64,000 bases of DNA from Eutrigla gurnardus (taxonomy: Eukaryota > Chordata > Actinopteri > Perciformes > Triglidae). How positions within the stretch are numbered: position 1 is the stretch's first letter; each line of letters starts with the position of its first letter. Positions 1 through 26,233 of this stretch are shown here, one piece after another. The stretch covers positions 13,116,297-13,180,296 of the forward strand of contig OY741266.1 of assembly GCA_963514095.1 (NCBI GenBank), given 5' to 3'. The translations under genes were made by a program, and so were the position numbers. The notes below the pieces were generated by a model, which saw nothing but the letters and a program-made list of their open reading frames with translations, was not told where the DNA came from and ran no database searches.

Positions 1-74
1 TGTTCCTCTATTATCTATTTTAAAACCACCTGCTACACGTGTTAAGAAGTCCGTCTGTGCAACTCTTTCTTCAG

Positions 75-13184
<13,110 letters not shown>

Positions 13185-13209
13185 TGTGAATGTTTTGACA
13201 TTAAATGCA

Positions 13210-13492
13210 TGCGCTTATGCATTTAAAGGGGTAGTTCACCCCAAAAGCATAACTCCCTTTTCCTTTTACCTGTACTGCTATTTATCAAGCTGGATTGTTT
13301 AGCCGTCGAGGTATCTGCCTTCTCCCAAGTATAAAAGGACTATATTACACATGTATTGGAGTGCCACGTGCCCGTTATATAGAGAGAAGGCTGACAGCGC
13401 CTGGGCTGATACCTCCAAAACAATCTAGATGATAAATAGCATGACAGGTAAGAGAGAAATTATGTAGGTGTATTTTGGGTTAAACTAACCCT
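13210..13492. mobile_element. Foldback MITE-like element in polq 3'UTR (family A, copy 1)
   Basis: The two arms are inverted copies. The left arm (GTAGTTCACCCCAAAA, later CTATTTATCAAGCTGGATTG) reappears reverse-complemented in the right arm (near 13400-13492, ending TTTTGGGTTAAACTAACCC). No coding capacity is seen. It lies just after the polq stop at 13184 and so is probably transcribed in the 3'UTR. Two related copies occur near 28590-28920 and 31530-31800. Superfamily is not assigned. Confidence 0.6.
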
Positions 13493-14026
13493 TCTGTTCT
13501 GTAAGATATGTTAATACTTCTGTACCATTTATACTAAAAAATCTGTTTTTTTAATCACATCAATAATGAAATGCCAGACACATACATGCATGAGCTCTAA
13601 ATTAACTATTTAATGTATTTATAATTCTATTTTCCAGTGTACAGTGTCACACATTGTACATTTTTGTAAATAGTATAGCATTTTATTTACTGATATCCCA
13701 GTAATTGTCATGAGATTTTATGCAAGATGATATTCTATTGGTTAACTTCAAATGTGTTTGTCCACTTTTTTTCTTTTACTTTGAAACCTATTGCTCCAAT
13801 TATCAATATTGTTTTGTCCTGAATCGTTTATTCTATGAAATGTCGAAAACACAGATTCTCAGAGCCCAAAGTGATGTGTGCAAAAAATGTTGAAACCCAG
13901 AGATATTCAGTTTGCAATCATATGTTACAGAAAAGCAGCAAATAATATAATAAATAAGATGGAACTTGAGAATGTTTGGCCTTTTTTCAAGATTTTTGCT
14001 TGAGAAAAAACAAAAGTAAATGAATG

Positions 14027-14032
14027 AATAAA
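14027..14032 (+). terminator. Candidate polq poly(A) signal
   Basis: An AATAAA hexamer about 840 bases after the polq stop, within AT-rich sequence. Other near-consensus hexamers occur upstream (around 13949), so the exact cleavage site is uncertain. Confidence 0.45.
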
Positions 14033-14093
14033 TTGCCTTTCAAACAAAGACACAGAGCCGCTTTAGTCTTGAGGACATCCTGAAATCTCACAT

Positions 14094-14099
14094 TTTATT
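14094..14099 (-). terminator. Candidate uba6 poly(A) signal
   Basis: TTTATT on the plus strand is AATAAA on the minus strand, about 1.75 kb past the uba6 stop. It implies a long uba6 3'UTR (about 14075-15843) ending within some 50 bases of the likely polq 3' end. Confidence 0.45.
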
Positions 14100-15843
14100 G
14101 GAGCATTGGTTGAGTTGTCTGTCACAGGAACATACATCATTATCATTGTCGCACATTAACACTGTTTTGTTTTACACTTATGACAGTCACTGCACAAGAA
14201 TGGTTGTCAAGGTGATATTACTTTTTCTGTGCAAAGCGAAATTCACCACCTTGGGTTACGGGAGGAAAAATAAAGATGGTCGAGGAAGCATTTTGTGTGG
14301 CTTTAGTCTTTAGTGACGCATGATACTCTGTCAGATCAATACAGACAAACATTTTTTAAACAATTCCACTCAAAGTCGTGTTTTGGCTTTTGACTACTGC
14401 CAATATATTTCGAAGACCCCTGTCACAACCTTTGATCCCAACCAAATTGAAGAATGGTTTAGTTTTTAAAAGACTTTTAGTATGACTTCTGTTCATTGTT
14501 GATTCACAATTAACCAGTGCACCATGACTCCACAGAGCTCAACACAGGCTCAGTTTGACACAAAAGTGACAAAAATGAGAAACAAGTAAATAAATACATG
14601 TCATGTACTCACATCCATAAACAAATGCAACAAATAAATCATTAACAGCACAAATTGGTGTTTTGTGTGTGTGTTTTTTAAACAGTAGGAGTGTGATCCC
14701 AGATGATGGTACAGATGTTTCCTGTCTTTCTAAAGAAAGGACTTTTCTTTGTGTGAAACAGCCTTTGAACTCATGCCATTTACCTAACAATTTAACCCAA
14801 TGTGTTAACTGTGTCGATACTAGCATTTCCTAAGTATTTATCATGGAGGGTAAGACTAGCAGCTACAACTAGTGGGTGGTTTCCCATAAAGATAAGTGCA
14901 ACGCAAATCTGCTGCATGTCAATCATCAATCAATGTCATAGAAACTGCTTCTTTTCTGAAGCGTTGGCGCCCATCAACAGGACAGCGACACATCCCAAAG
15001 ATTTGACGTGCATTAAGTCACGATGAGGCATGTCAAGATGCTGACAGTGTGTGTTGCTCTATGGTGTTGGGTAATCCCCACCCCCCGTGATATAAATGTG
15101 TTTTCATGAGGCAGTCAAGTGATCATGAGGAGAACATTCATCTGCAGACACAATGATAATCAGTATCTTTGGTGATTTTGTCGTTGTCCTCTGACCTTTT
15201 GCGCCTGTAAATTATACAACAAATATTGGCTTGAACCGTTTCTATAAAGGAAGATGACCAACATCAACAAATTCTGTGGTTGGCAATAATTTCAAAGCCA
15301 ATGAGAGGACTCTGAGGAAGAAGAAGATGTGATGCCTATCAGCTACTCTTCACCGCCCCGACAGTCCTAACACCACCCCCTTTAGGGCCTGGCAGACTTA
15401 AAACAGGAATGGGACTAATGGGGTTGTGTTGGGAGTATGCAGGTTTCTGTAAACATAGTTTTTAAGTCAGACTCACTGCCACAAACAGATAAAGGTTATT
15501 AATCAATTAAGGCATCGACACAGGCCGGAGCTGTGCATTTCACCAGAGTAGAAAACAGAAACGAAAATATATGTACACAGGTACAGTTAAGTGCTACTCA
15601 AGCAGCCTCGTGTTGGCTCGATCTGTGGCAAGAAAAACCGGGACCGGGACTGGCCTTTTCTTGTTCCAATACATACGGGGGGAGGGAGGGGGGGCTGCTG
15701 TTGGGGTCAGGAGCTTTGCCCGAGTCAGAGAACAACCTGAAGGAAAGCTCTTGGCCATGGCCCAGGTTATTGGGGTTCAACAATTTACATGAAAGAAGGG
15801 AAGTAAGGACACAAGAGGTTTGAGGACAACATCCCGGAGGGTG
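14100..15843 (-). other. Probable uba6 3'UTR
   Basis: This 1.7-kb stretch follows the uba6 stop on the minus strand and has no supported exon on either strand. Small open frames on both strands lack recognisable domains. Assignment as 3'UTR rests on position and on the minus-strand AATAAA at 14094-14099. Confidence 0.45.
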
Positions 15844-18800
15844 TCAGGGCGTCTCTCCATTGCGGCTGAAGAAGTACCTGACAGGAGGACCGGGCAGGTC
15901 GTCATCTCCGTCGGCCTCTGGAGCAAATGACACGGTGAGGTCAACGTAGCGGCGGTCCACTGATGGCTTGATCAGCTTCTGCATCCTGAATAGAGTCAAG
16001 AGGCAAGGTTAAGTGCATATGTTGACTGGTTTATAATGATGCTTTACAATATGCTATTAGCCTCAGCCAGGGGCGTTGCTAGACATAAAGCTCTACTGGG
16101 GCACAGGCCCCCCATTACTAAAATCACAAAAAAGAGCGATGCACCGGCTACGACATGCACACTGCCGTGCATGGACGTAATGTGCGCGCCGGACCCGGAC
16201 GACAAGGTGCGCGCCTCAGCTTGTATTTTGGGTTAAACTGCGTTGGTTTGAGATTGTGGATTAAAAAGAAAATCCATTCTTTTACCGTTATTATCAATAT
16301 AAATTAATCCACTGCCAAATATAGTAGCTTGTTAAAACTCGAACGGGAGATTTTACTGGGGCACGGCAGATCAATACTGGGGCACGTTCCCCAGTAAAAA
16401 GTGTCTAGCGACACCCATGGCCTCAGCAGAAGTTCTCTTTATGTCAGATTTTGGGAGAGGGTAAGCAGAAGGGCACAGTATCATGAGTTTGGCAAATCAG
16501 GACACACGTACGTAAGTTTCAGTCTCTTTGAGTGTCCAGGCATCACAGGCACATAGAGCATCTTCACACCGTGGACGACCATAGTGGGTTCAATTCCATA
16601 CTTTTCCTGAAATACAACAACAGTTGATTAAAAAATAACAACAGCCAAAGACAAATGACAAAAAACACATGGCACAATGACGTGGCAACTGCATTTAAAT
16701 AGCTAACCCAGCAACAAAGTAGAACACAAGTGAATGGTTTCTCACCCTCACTGCATTCATGAAGTCAGAGAGAGTGAAGTCCTCATGGCCAAAGATAGTC
16801 CAGCAGTCCCAGATGGAGAAGTAAATGTTGTCCCTGGGAGAGATGTGATAACATCCGTCACTACATTACACTGTAATTATAATGAAATATGGCTCAGGAT
16901 CCTTCATTTGGTGCCATCTTGTAGCGGAAATGTTCATGATACTGCTGTGATGGTGTGATAACAGTTAAATGTGGCCATAGGTTCTATAGACATTTTCAGT
17001 GCATGAAGTCAAAACAGTGATGACATCACAACAGAGAAAACAGTTGAGTGAGAGAAATTGTGGTTATTTCTTACCTGATGAGAGTCTGTTTAACTGGGGC
17101 AGGCTCAGTGAGCACCACGACAGGGATGGCCAAGTTAAAGAAGCAGTTTTTGAAAGATTCAAATTCATAGCCTCCAACCACCTTGACCAACTCGAGGGCC
17201 ACCTGAATACATCAAAATAATAATGTTAAATTATTGATATTGGACAATGGAATTCATTTTAAACCACTTTCCCACATCTATGTACATCCTTATACTGCAA
17301 GTCCATCCATCCTCTGCCACTTATCATGCATGCATGTGTAGAAGAAAATGTTAAACCTCATTTGAACCAGCCACAGAATTGGACCTGAAGAGTTTTCTTC
17401 TACACATGTCACCATGGCAGCAGGCTACACAAGGTAATTTTGACGTCCCCCCCACAGCAATGTTCTCAGGTGTTCTGATACCAAGAGGTGTCCTTAGAAC
17501 CAGTATGCGATGCCAGGGGTCAACACGCTAAAGTCCTTCCCTTTGTCTGCTGCCTCTAACAATACAACAGAGAAACCTGGAGCCAGACTTGGGAAGGGGG
17601 CTTGCCATCAAGTGTCTGGTGGCCGGACCTTGACCCCTTGACCCATGGGGCCCAGTCTGACTGGCAGAACCAAAAAGAACTACACTGGCCCAATGCCGAA
17701 CACCCAAATCTGCTGTGATTAAGTTGAAAATCACATTTACAAATATCTGTAGGTGTTCTTAAAATACAATAGCTAAACCATCAATAAGGCAAATAATCAA
17801 ACGTGTCTCACCAGTCCAGCGACAGCAGCTGTTGCCGTGGCGATAGCGGGGATGATCTTCCCTGCGATTCGTTTTGTCTTGAGTCTGTCAGCTGGCTCAA
17901 TGTTGTACATCCTGGCTCTGAGAGCAGATGCTGATGTGACAAAGTCCATGTGGCCATTGCAGTCATCGTCCTTTTCAAACTGCATCGGACTCACCTGCAA
18001 CCTCTCTACGAAAGCGCAGACATCATCACAAATTATTAGAAGCAATTTACAGTGTTGGCAATATAGGCTGTTACCTAACTATTCCCACTGTTGTAATGGA
18101 TAAGAAGAGTACAATTCAGCATCATCTTCAGTGTCCTTTAAATCTGACTATTGAGTATTTATTGTGTTTTTGCTTTAATTTTGAACCTGCTGTGACATTG
18201 TCTGTAGCAATGGCCTGCTCCAGCTGTGTGATGGCCTCCCTCTCTTCTTCACTGCTTAGAGGCATCTTCACTGAATCAGGCTTCTTCACCGCCTCATCGG
18301 TCTCTATACACTGAGAGTGACAGATCCACAGCAATCAACAAGAGTAGGACAAGATTTTAACACTCCAGATACCAGATAGAACCAGCTCAAAGGAGGAACT
18401 TACTTTCTGTGAGGGCCTATACTCGGGAATCTTGACATCTGAGAGAACCTTGATCACCATCTCTTCAGAGAGATCCTAATAACAAAGGAAAAGTTCAGTC
18501 AGACAGTCAGACAGTGAGTAAGTGTGTGTGTTTTGGAGTGTTGAGTGTGCATGACCTGCCTTTTCTGAGTAAGGGATGTTATAAATCCCTGCGAAGAGCC
18601 GGGCAGTGCTGACAATGAAAGTGAAGTGCCTGATGGGGGAAGAGAGGAGGGTTTGGCAAGCTTAGATGTGAAACATACACTACATGAAAGTCTTAAACTG
18701 TAACATAATAGAGCATAATACTCACAAAGAGTCATTCAAGTCAAAATCAATAGGTGCTGGTGGTCTTTTTGGGGACTGCCAAAACAAACCTAAGGAAGGG

Positions 18801-19220
18801 AAGAAGAATTCACTATCTTCCTTGCTTTTAAGTACAATTTATACTATAGCTCTGCATATTAAACTATTTATATAGTTTGGTAACTTATAGTTAAGTATGC
18901 ATGTGTTTGAGAACTTACTGCCATCTTTTAACCTTGTGTCCAGGGGGAAAGAGTGCAACAGTTGTAGAGCCTAAATAAAAACACAATTAGTATTAGGTAA
19001 ACAAACGCATATCAAATTGCACAAGCTATTAAATCAATATATATTTTTAGGAAGAGACTCATTACCTTTCTCTTGAAATACTTTTCAAATTTCAGACGGG
19101 CAATCGCGATGCACTGTTCCCACTGGCTAGGCCGTTTACTTAGCAGCCTAATGACCTGGAATGACCCTTCCAGACTTTCCCCCATCTGCATCCTCTACAC
19201 ACACCAAAACAACATCATTA

Positions 19221-19260
<40 letters not shown>

Positions 19261-22200
19261 TGTTATTTTTTTATTATAGCAGAAAGGCTACTTATAATAA
19301 GTAAAATAAGTCACAACACTGATGGCATAAAGGTCTCACCTGTAGCACCACTTCAGCCGAGGAGTGGGTCTGCCAGAATGAGTTGTACATGGAGGGCTTG
19401 TGTGCAAACAAATTCTCAAACTAGACAAACCCAAAGCAAAAGTTTAAGATTAGCACTTTAGCCTGACAAACAAGGTCAAAGATTAAAACAATGTTCACTT
19501 GTTGGGTTTTGAGCAGGCTGACCTTGTCTCTGGCCCACTGAATGGTGTGCTCTATGACAGAAGGGAAAGACTTGAGAGTGCAGAATGGGATCTCCTCTTC
19601 TGGGGGGTCCCTCTGGTAAGCAAAGCAAACGATATATTCAGGAGCACTGCAAAGACTAAGGGTCTGTGTCTATGAAGCAGGTCTGATATGGGACTGAGGC
19701 GATAAACTGAAGTAAAAAAACAAACACAAACAAACTCTTGCACATACTCACGTGGCTATTGTAGGACTCTGTCAAATTTGGCACAATGATTTCTGTGTGT
19801 CCTTTAGTTCCCATGGTGCCAGAGTCCAGGAGAGCCCTCTGATTGGATAAACAGCGACTGAGAACAAAATACATGCAGAGACATACTGCAATCATTTCAT
19901 ATTTTGTTAAAAAATGTTTTATTGTGTCACAGATAAGACACATAATAGTTTTTTTCCCCCAAGTCACCCATGACAATATTTACAATTATGCCTGTAATGG
20001 GAATTCACAACGATGGATTATTGTGAATGTTTAATCCTATATTCCGAGTGAGGGATGGGTTCAGTCGATGGAAATCAAGCCAGGGCCTTTACTTTAGGGA
20101 GTACTGATTGTGTGACTTAAATATGTGCACCAACCTGTCTACATATCTCCGAGCCTCCACGTTGTCCAGCGCTGTGACCACCAGGTTCAGGCGGGAGTAG
20201 AAGGCGTCATTGTAGATGCTCTCAGTGGCAGGACACACCTTGTGCAGGTGAGCGTCCACCCGCAGGTCTGGGTTGATATTGTGAGTGGCTTCTGCTGCTG
20301 TGGTACTCTTCGGTTTCTGGCGGGAAAAGCGGGAAGAAGAGTGTGACTGTCTGTGTAATGTGCCTGGTTTCTTTTTAACTCTGATTGTAATCCAACTGTA
20401 TCTGCAAATCTGATTTAATATTTTTCTTTCCATATAACGCTGCACGGCAGAAGAGACACAATTTCACAGATTGCAACTATCAAAGGGTTCACCTGTATAT
20501 GATGTGGTCTGAAGAGAAACTGCCGATTAAGGTTGGACTTTTCTATAAGGTCTGGGTCTGTGATGCATATCTGAGGATTGACAGATGCAGAGTACAAAGT
20601 TTCACTAAAAACACATCTATGCAATATATTGCCATACATAAAGAATTCCAGTCAAACAGACGAAAGGAAATGCAGACCTCGCCTGAGCTGTTGGCCAATC
20701 CCACCCCAAGCAGGGCAAAGTTTTTTAGCATTTCACAGCCGATGGCACCACAGCCCACCTGGAAGAGAAGACATTGCAGCATTCGTTTAGACATAAGTCT
20801 CAAAATAATGAAACATAAACAAGGCGCTGTATGTAATGCACAATCCTTACCATGAAGACCCTGAGCTTGTGCAGTTCTTGACACATTGATTCACCAATGC
20901 AAGCTCTTAACCCATCATATCGATCACCCCTTGGGGAAAACTCCTCAGCAGAAACAGCCTGAAGTGGCCTCACTACTTCAATGGCATCAAGATAAAACTA
21001 AATGCAGGAAAAATAGAGGAGGAAATTTAATTAGCAGTTGAGGGAGATGTTTAAGGTAGAAGCAAAAATGGTGAAGAAATTTAGCGAACCATTTTTAAAT
21101 TAATGGTGTAGATTTAGCTTTTGATCAATAGGCACTATTTCACTTCTGAAAAGGAGCTCTACAGTCAGATTGAATAACCTACCCATTGCTGCAGGGGCGC
21201 AAACTTCCCTGTGATGGCCTTAAGAACTTCTTGGCTGGCTAGACCTCCTACAGCGGCTGCTAACGGCGGAAGAGTTCCCCTCGCTGTTCTCGACAGACAG
21301 CGCACCAACTCAGCGTTCACAGGAGCCTGCAAGGAAAGAGGAAGAGAGATGTTCAGGTATCTGTGTGCTCAATGAGAATATATGTGCATCTCTGCAGGTT
21401 CAAGAAAATCAAAGCATGAGGGATAGAAAAAAACAAAAGCACTCACTTTGTTCTTGAGGGTTGCATTCACTTCCTCGGTTAGCTTCAGTAAAACCTCGGC
21501 ATCCTGTAAACACCTGATGAGATAAAAGTAAAACTGCTCACAACTGTGTCACATTTCAACAACCTAACACAGCTATGAAAATGATATCCTCAGGTATTGT
21601 TGAAAGTAAAGCAGCATATAAGATCTTGACAGTGAAAAGCAAAGGAATGTTTTGTTTACCCGGTGTTGGGAAGTCTACTGTGCTGCTCCTGGAAGGTGTC
21701 CAGAGCGGACATGGCTGCATGGATCTGTAGCGGAGCCTGATTGGTAGATTTAAAAAAAGGATTGTGACGAAACTGCTTGATTAACATCAAACATTACAAG
21801 GCATTTGATAACAGAGAGACTATCTTTGAGATATCTGGCGTCACTGTAATTAACATTATTTTTTTTACACAGTAAAATGATTGTGTGATTCTATGGTCTT
21901 CATATACATGCTCCTTTATTTTCCTTTCGTAAATAAAATTTGAAGAAGAAAGTGTTTTTGGCCATGCAAGGATCACGAACGTATGATTGGCTCTATAAGT
22001 CCTGAAAGCTAATTGGTTAATAGTTTTGATCCAATCCAAAATTGTTGCAGAGATTATGCTTTTTGGTGGACCGTGTTGGTGAATAGGGATCTCGCTTTGC
22101 TGCAGAACTGGGTCGAGACCAAAGTTAGCTAACCGGCCCATTAACCTTGCTCACCTCTGGTTTACTGAAGTCTGGCGTCAGGACTTGAGGATCACATAAC

Positions 22201-24552
22201 TGTCTCTCTATCGTCTCCTGAAAGACAACAGGGACACAAACATACACAAAAAAGATGTTTAATCAAAAATATTTATCTTTTTTTGTTCACCTGTGATATT
22301 TCTGGTTGATATGACAAGTAGTCAACTTACAAATCTGTATGTCTTGGGGGTTTTCACCAGAACGAAGAAACCTCCATGTGCATATGGTTGTAGTTGGGAC
22401 GTGTCTCCTATTGCAAAACTGTGAGGGGAAAGGACTGATACCACACAAACAAACGGGCAGAAACGGCTTGTATTAGATTAATGCTCTACAATCAGCTTAT
22501 CAGAAAATCTCTCACCAAATCCAGAAAAAGTAATAAACAAGGTATGTTATAATAAATGGCACATTTCTTTCACCTTATATAAATATCACCCACAACCATA
22601 TTCAAAATGTTGTGTAAAACTGTGATTCATCGGGTATGATGTGGTGACAGTTACAGTTAACATACAGTTAAAACATCAAATGTAGTGAACTCATTATCGT
22701 CAATGTAGAATTAATACCTGAAACCTGCCGTGAGGTGCCGTTGACTTCCACCATGCCATTGACCTCTCTGAAGACAACGCTCTGACCCGTCTGTAGGCCA
22801 TGTGGTTGGTTGTCCATGCAGGTTACCACCCCAGGATTGTCCTGAAGGGTCCAAATTAAAAAGGGAGATGAAATGTTTTTTGCAGTAGACGCTGTCTTCC
22901 CAAAGACAACACACGGAGATGTAGCTAATTTTTCAATTTAACAATAAAAAAAAGCTCTCATGTGAAGCTAGATGGATGGATAAAGGCTGTTAAAAATATC
23001 TGAAGTGTTCAGACTACCTGAGTGATACTTTGGATGAAAATCTCCTTGGGCTCCTCTCCTGTGGGATCCGACACCTCAAACTCCTCTCCAAAATCACAAA
23101 ACACCCGCACACAGATGCCATACGCATCACAGCCAATGAACTGGGAAGGACAACAGGTAAAAAAAAGTTCATTCACAGGCAAAAAGTTAACATTTGACCG
23201 TTGGTGTGTTTCCCCATGTAATGCTTTCTAATGTATAGCCACTATGGGGACAGCAGACTTACTCTGATGGGGGGTTGTTGTGAGTGGCAGAAGTCATTCA
23301 CTCTCTTCTGTAGACTCAGTCTGGCTTCAGTCAGGATCACACACTGGAGGAGGCAGCAGAGCAGAAATCAATGCAGGTAACCAATGAGCAACTAGAATAC
23401 ATCACTTACTTTTATCAAATCCTACTGGATGGTTTGGCAGTTACGACTTTTCAAACTGTGACTTAACGTTTAACTGCCTCACAGAGAAGTAGTGTAGACC
23501 TAGCTTACACGTATTTTGGTTTAGAACAACTGAGCATTTGGAATTGCAGATATTTTGAAACTTTTTTAACGTTTCTCGTCTTCATTGAAAACTACTGTAA
23601 ATGCTATGAATCCAAGCCGATCACACCCTCTGTTCTACATAAAAGAATGAAGTACAGATTCAGAGAGCAATGTCTTACCTGATACTTTCCGAGAAAGCTG
23701 AGATCAGTGTTGTCATCCAGAGCAGAGGAAAAGATGTCGACATGGACGTATGGGTTCAACTCTGCGACCCGAGGGCACACTGCCTCCACCCTGCGGTACG
23801 AGAAAAGTGTGAGTGCATGATATTTTGGACTGTGCCTTATTTCAGAGGTCAAGTGGAGCAGTCCAGTGTTGTGGTGTGCATTACCTTTTCTTCTGGCTCA
23901 GCACATCCTCTTTGTGGATAAAGAAGTTGGAGCCCAGATCCAAGGTTTCACACTGCTTTGTGTCATGGAGGGTGACTGCCTGTACAAAGTTACAGAAGGT
24001 CACAGGAAGACTCATTCTCAAGAAACTCCACATTGAAACATTATTTATTATCATGGCACTGTACAATCAGGATATTTAGTGAGCGTGCATACCTTCACAC
24101 CAGCCAGGACAATATTCTTTGCTGTGAAAACAAAAGTGAGATTGCTGCGTGTGAAACCACAGTTTGATGACGTGAACGCTATAGCATTAAACATCTTACA
24201 GTGCTTCTGTGCAGTAATATGACATTTAGCTTAACGTTACCTATCTCAACTCCCAGTCCTCCCATACCACTGAGAAAGACTGATGACTGGGCCATCTGGT
24301 GCATAGCACTGTCTCCCAGCACATATCGCTGGCGGCTGGACAGGGAGACAGGAAGGGAGAGGAAGTGTGAGGGGACGTGACAGAGGGATCCAGAAGGAAA
24401 CTGAGGAGCACCACCTGTAGTGGTTGACTGTTAAGCGCGGCACTGTAACGTATTGTAACGGTATCTGCATGTTAGTCTCAAGTGATTTAGGAGGAGAAAA
24501 CGGTAACTTACCTGTAAAGAGAGTCGTCAATCTCCATCGAGTCTGCAGCCAT
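15844..24552 (-). CDS. uba6: UBA6-type ubiquitin/FAT10-activating E1 enzyme
   Basis: UBA6 adenylates the C terminus of ubiquitin or FAT10 and forms an E1 thioester for transfer to E2s such as USE1. The start is the ATG at 24552-24550 (MAADSMEIDDSLYR); the stop is at 15846-15844 after PVRYFFSRNGETP. Many exons read in order on the minus strand: first Rossmann fold (RQRYVLGDSAM, SGMGGLGVEI, about 24.3 kb); four-helix/FCCH part (23-22 kb); second adenylation fold with VGCGAIGCEMLKNFALLGVG (about 20.75 kb), DPDLIEKSNLNRQFLFR and TALDNVEARRYVD (about 20.2 kb); SGTMGTKGHTE; catalytic cysteine in EEEIPFCTLKSFP, its TGC codon at 19582-19580; then KRIAGKIIPAIATATAAVAGLV (17.85 kb; first 20 residues typical of the family) and the C-terminal ubiquitin-fold domain. 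Residue choices such as RPHHIQ and YNDAFYS fit UBA6 rather than UBA1. I saw no disabling change. Confidence 0.95.
16068..16419. mobile_element. Non-autonomous hAT element in uba6 last intron
   Basis: A 352-bp insertion flanked by perfect 8-bp duplications GCCTCAGC (16060-16067 and 16420-16427). The ends are imperfect inverted repeats: left CAGGGGCGTTGCTAGACAT, right end reverse-complemented CATGGGTGTCGCTAGACAC. Further in, both arms carry the ACTGGGGCAC motif. The 8-bp duplication and CA...TG ends fit the hAT superfamily. There is no transposase, so it would have moved in trans. Confidence 0.85.
19227..19258. repeat. (TG)n microsatellite in uba6 intron
   Basis: About 16 TG units in a uba6 intron near 19.2 kb, between the exon encoding the RRPSQW-type segment and the catalytic-cysteine-proximal exons. 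Confidence 0.9.
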
Positions 24553-26233
24553 GCCGGGAGGGGAGGAGGGGGGAATTCAACTATCTGGGAGAATGGCTCT
24601 ATCTAATAAAACACATCAAGTACAACCAGTGATTACCAGAGCTATAAGACGTTTGTTACCGGTAATAAACTAAAACCAACGCCCTGCTGTAGGTTAGCTA
24701 AATGGCTAATCACATTCACACCGGCTAACTAACGTTAGTTGTCAGCAATGTTTTGAACTGAACTGTCAGTCACACATTAAGGTAAACTGGCCATCTCGGG
24801 CCAATGAAGGGACGTATTTTAACGGTCAAAGATGTCAGCAGTTAGCTACCAGAAGAACAGTGGCTCGTTTACGAACCTGCCGAGGAAAGCTCAACGTTAG
24901 CAGCTACGGCTAGCTAGCGCTGAGTGCCACTGCTGCCGGGTGCCGGTCGCGAGGACACTTGTCATAAACTCGTTTTAAAAGTGATGACACATACGTCAGG
25001 CTACTAATAACTCCCAGGGCAGAGAGTTGTTGTAGGTATTGACGTTATGCCAGCCAATATGGAAATAATGCGTTGTTAATATTGTTAAAATTAGACAAAT
25101 AATCATACGTAGCTACCTGTCAGTGTGCGCGACGAACTAGAGGGAATGAATGGTTGTGACTGGTTAAAAACATGGAGTGTTTCCGGGTTACTGAGATCAC
25201 ATGACCCAGGTCATCCAATGGCTTCGCAGTATTTGTCAGGACTACATTTGGGATTAACGTTGTATTTGTGGTTAGTGTTTCCACCCCCAAATGTCAATCT
25301 AAGAAATCGCCAAAATTCTCCTTTGTTGTCATTTGACATTATTAGTATATACATTAGCAAGAAAACCACTTTCACAAATTCACTCATCAGCAAAAATATC
25401 CTGAAGGGATATTATTATGTTATGTATCAAGAAAAATATTACAGATTAATGACATTAATAGAGGTTTGACTGCAACATAACCTCCTCCAACTTGCATTTA
25501 TGAAGTAGGAGTAGTCTTTTCTATTTTCATGATACTACAGACAAAGACTTTTGTTTGATTATCAACATCCTTTTCTCATTGGGACAATAGTATAGTGTTT
25601 TTTCCCCACCATTAAACTCAATGGTCAGCATGCCATTATTTATTGTTTTAAACAATGATTAAAAAATAAATTCTAATGCTGAATCAAAATACTGAAAAAG
25701 TTTTAAACCTGAAAATATGTATGTAAATATATATATTTTATGCAAATATCCTTACACCTTGCAACCTTATGATATTGTTTTATTTATTTAATTAGTTTCA
25801 AAACACAAAGCATCGTCTGGGTCTCTCACTGTGTAAAGAAACAAAGGTCAACAGCCAAGTGAAACATTTACATATGACTCCCATTCTGGGAGACGATTTA
25901 AGGAAAGCACAAGTCTGCTGCTGTCTTTAATATGTTTGTGTCATTTGTGTCTCTGTGTTTATTTGTTTGGCCTGGAGTGGATCTCAAATTTCACTTAATC
26001 CTGAGGCAGATCTGATTTTGTGTTTAATTTGTCTATAGCACAAACACTATCCCTCAACTTCAGACTTCAGAGACACCCTCCCTCCCTCTCATCACATTGG
26101 TCAGGGGCACACACAGGAACCTCCCCCTGAACTAGAGCCAACAGCATGCACACGCACATAACAGACTCTGAACTCCAAAGTACCACTGACATCTCTCGGA
26201 CACCTGCCCACAGATTTACTCTCTCTCTTGGCA
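24553..26233. promoter_or_regulatory. Intergenic region between divergent uba6 and grhpr
   Basis: The two start codons face away from each other 1.68 kb apart, so both promoters should lie here. The 24.6-25.15 kb part nearest uba6 is richer in CpG; 25.5-25.85 kb is AT-rich. I see no convincing TATA box or named operator, and no further exon. Promoter content is inferred from position only. Confidence 0.4.
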
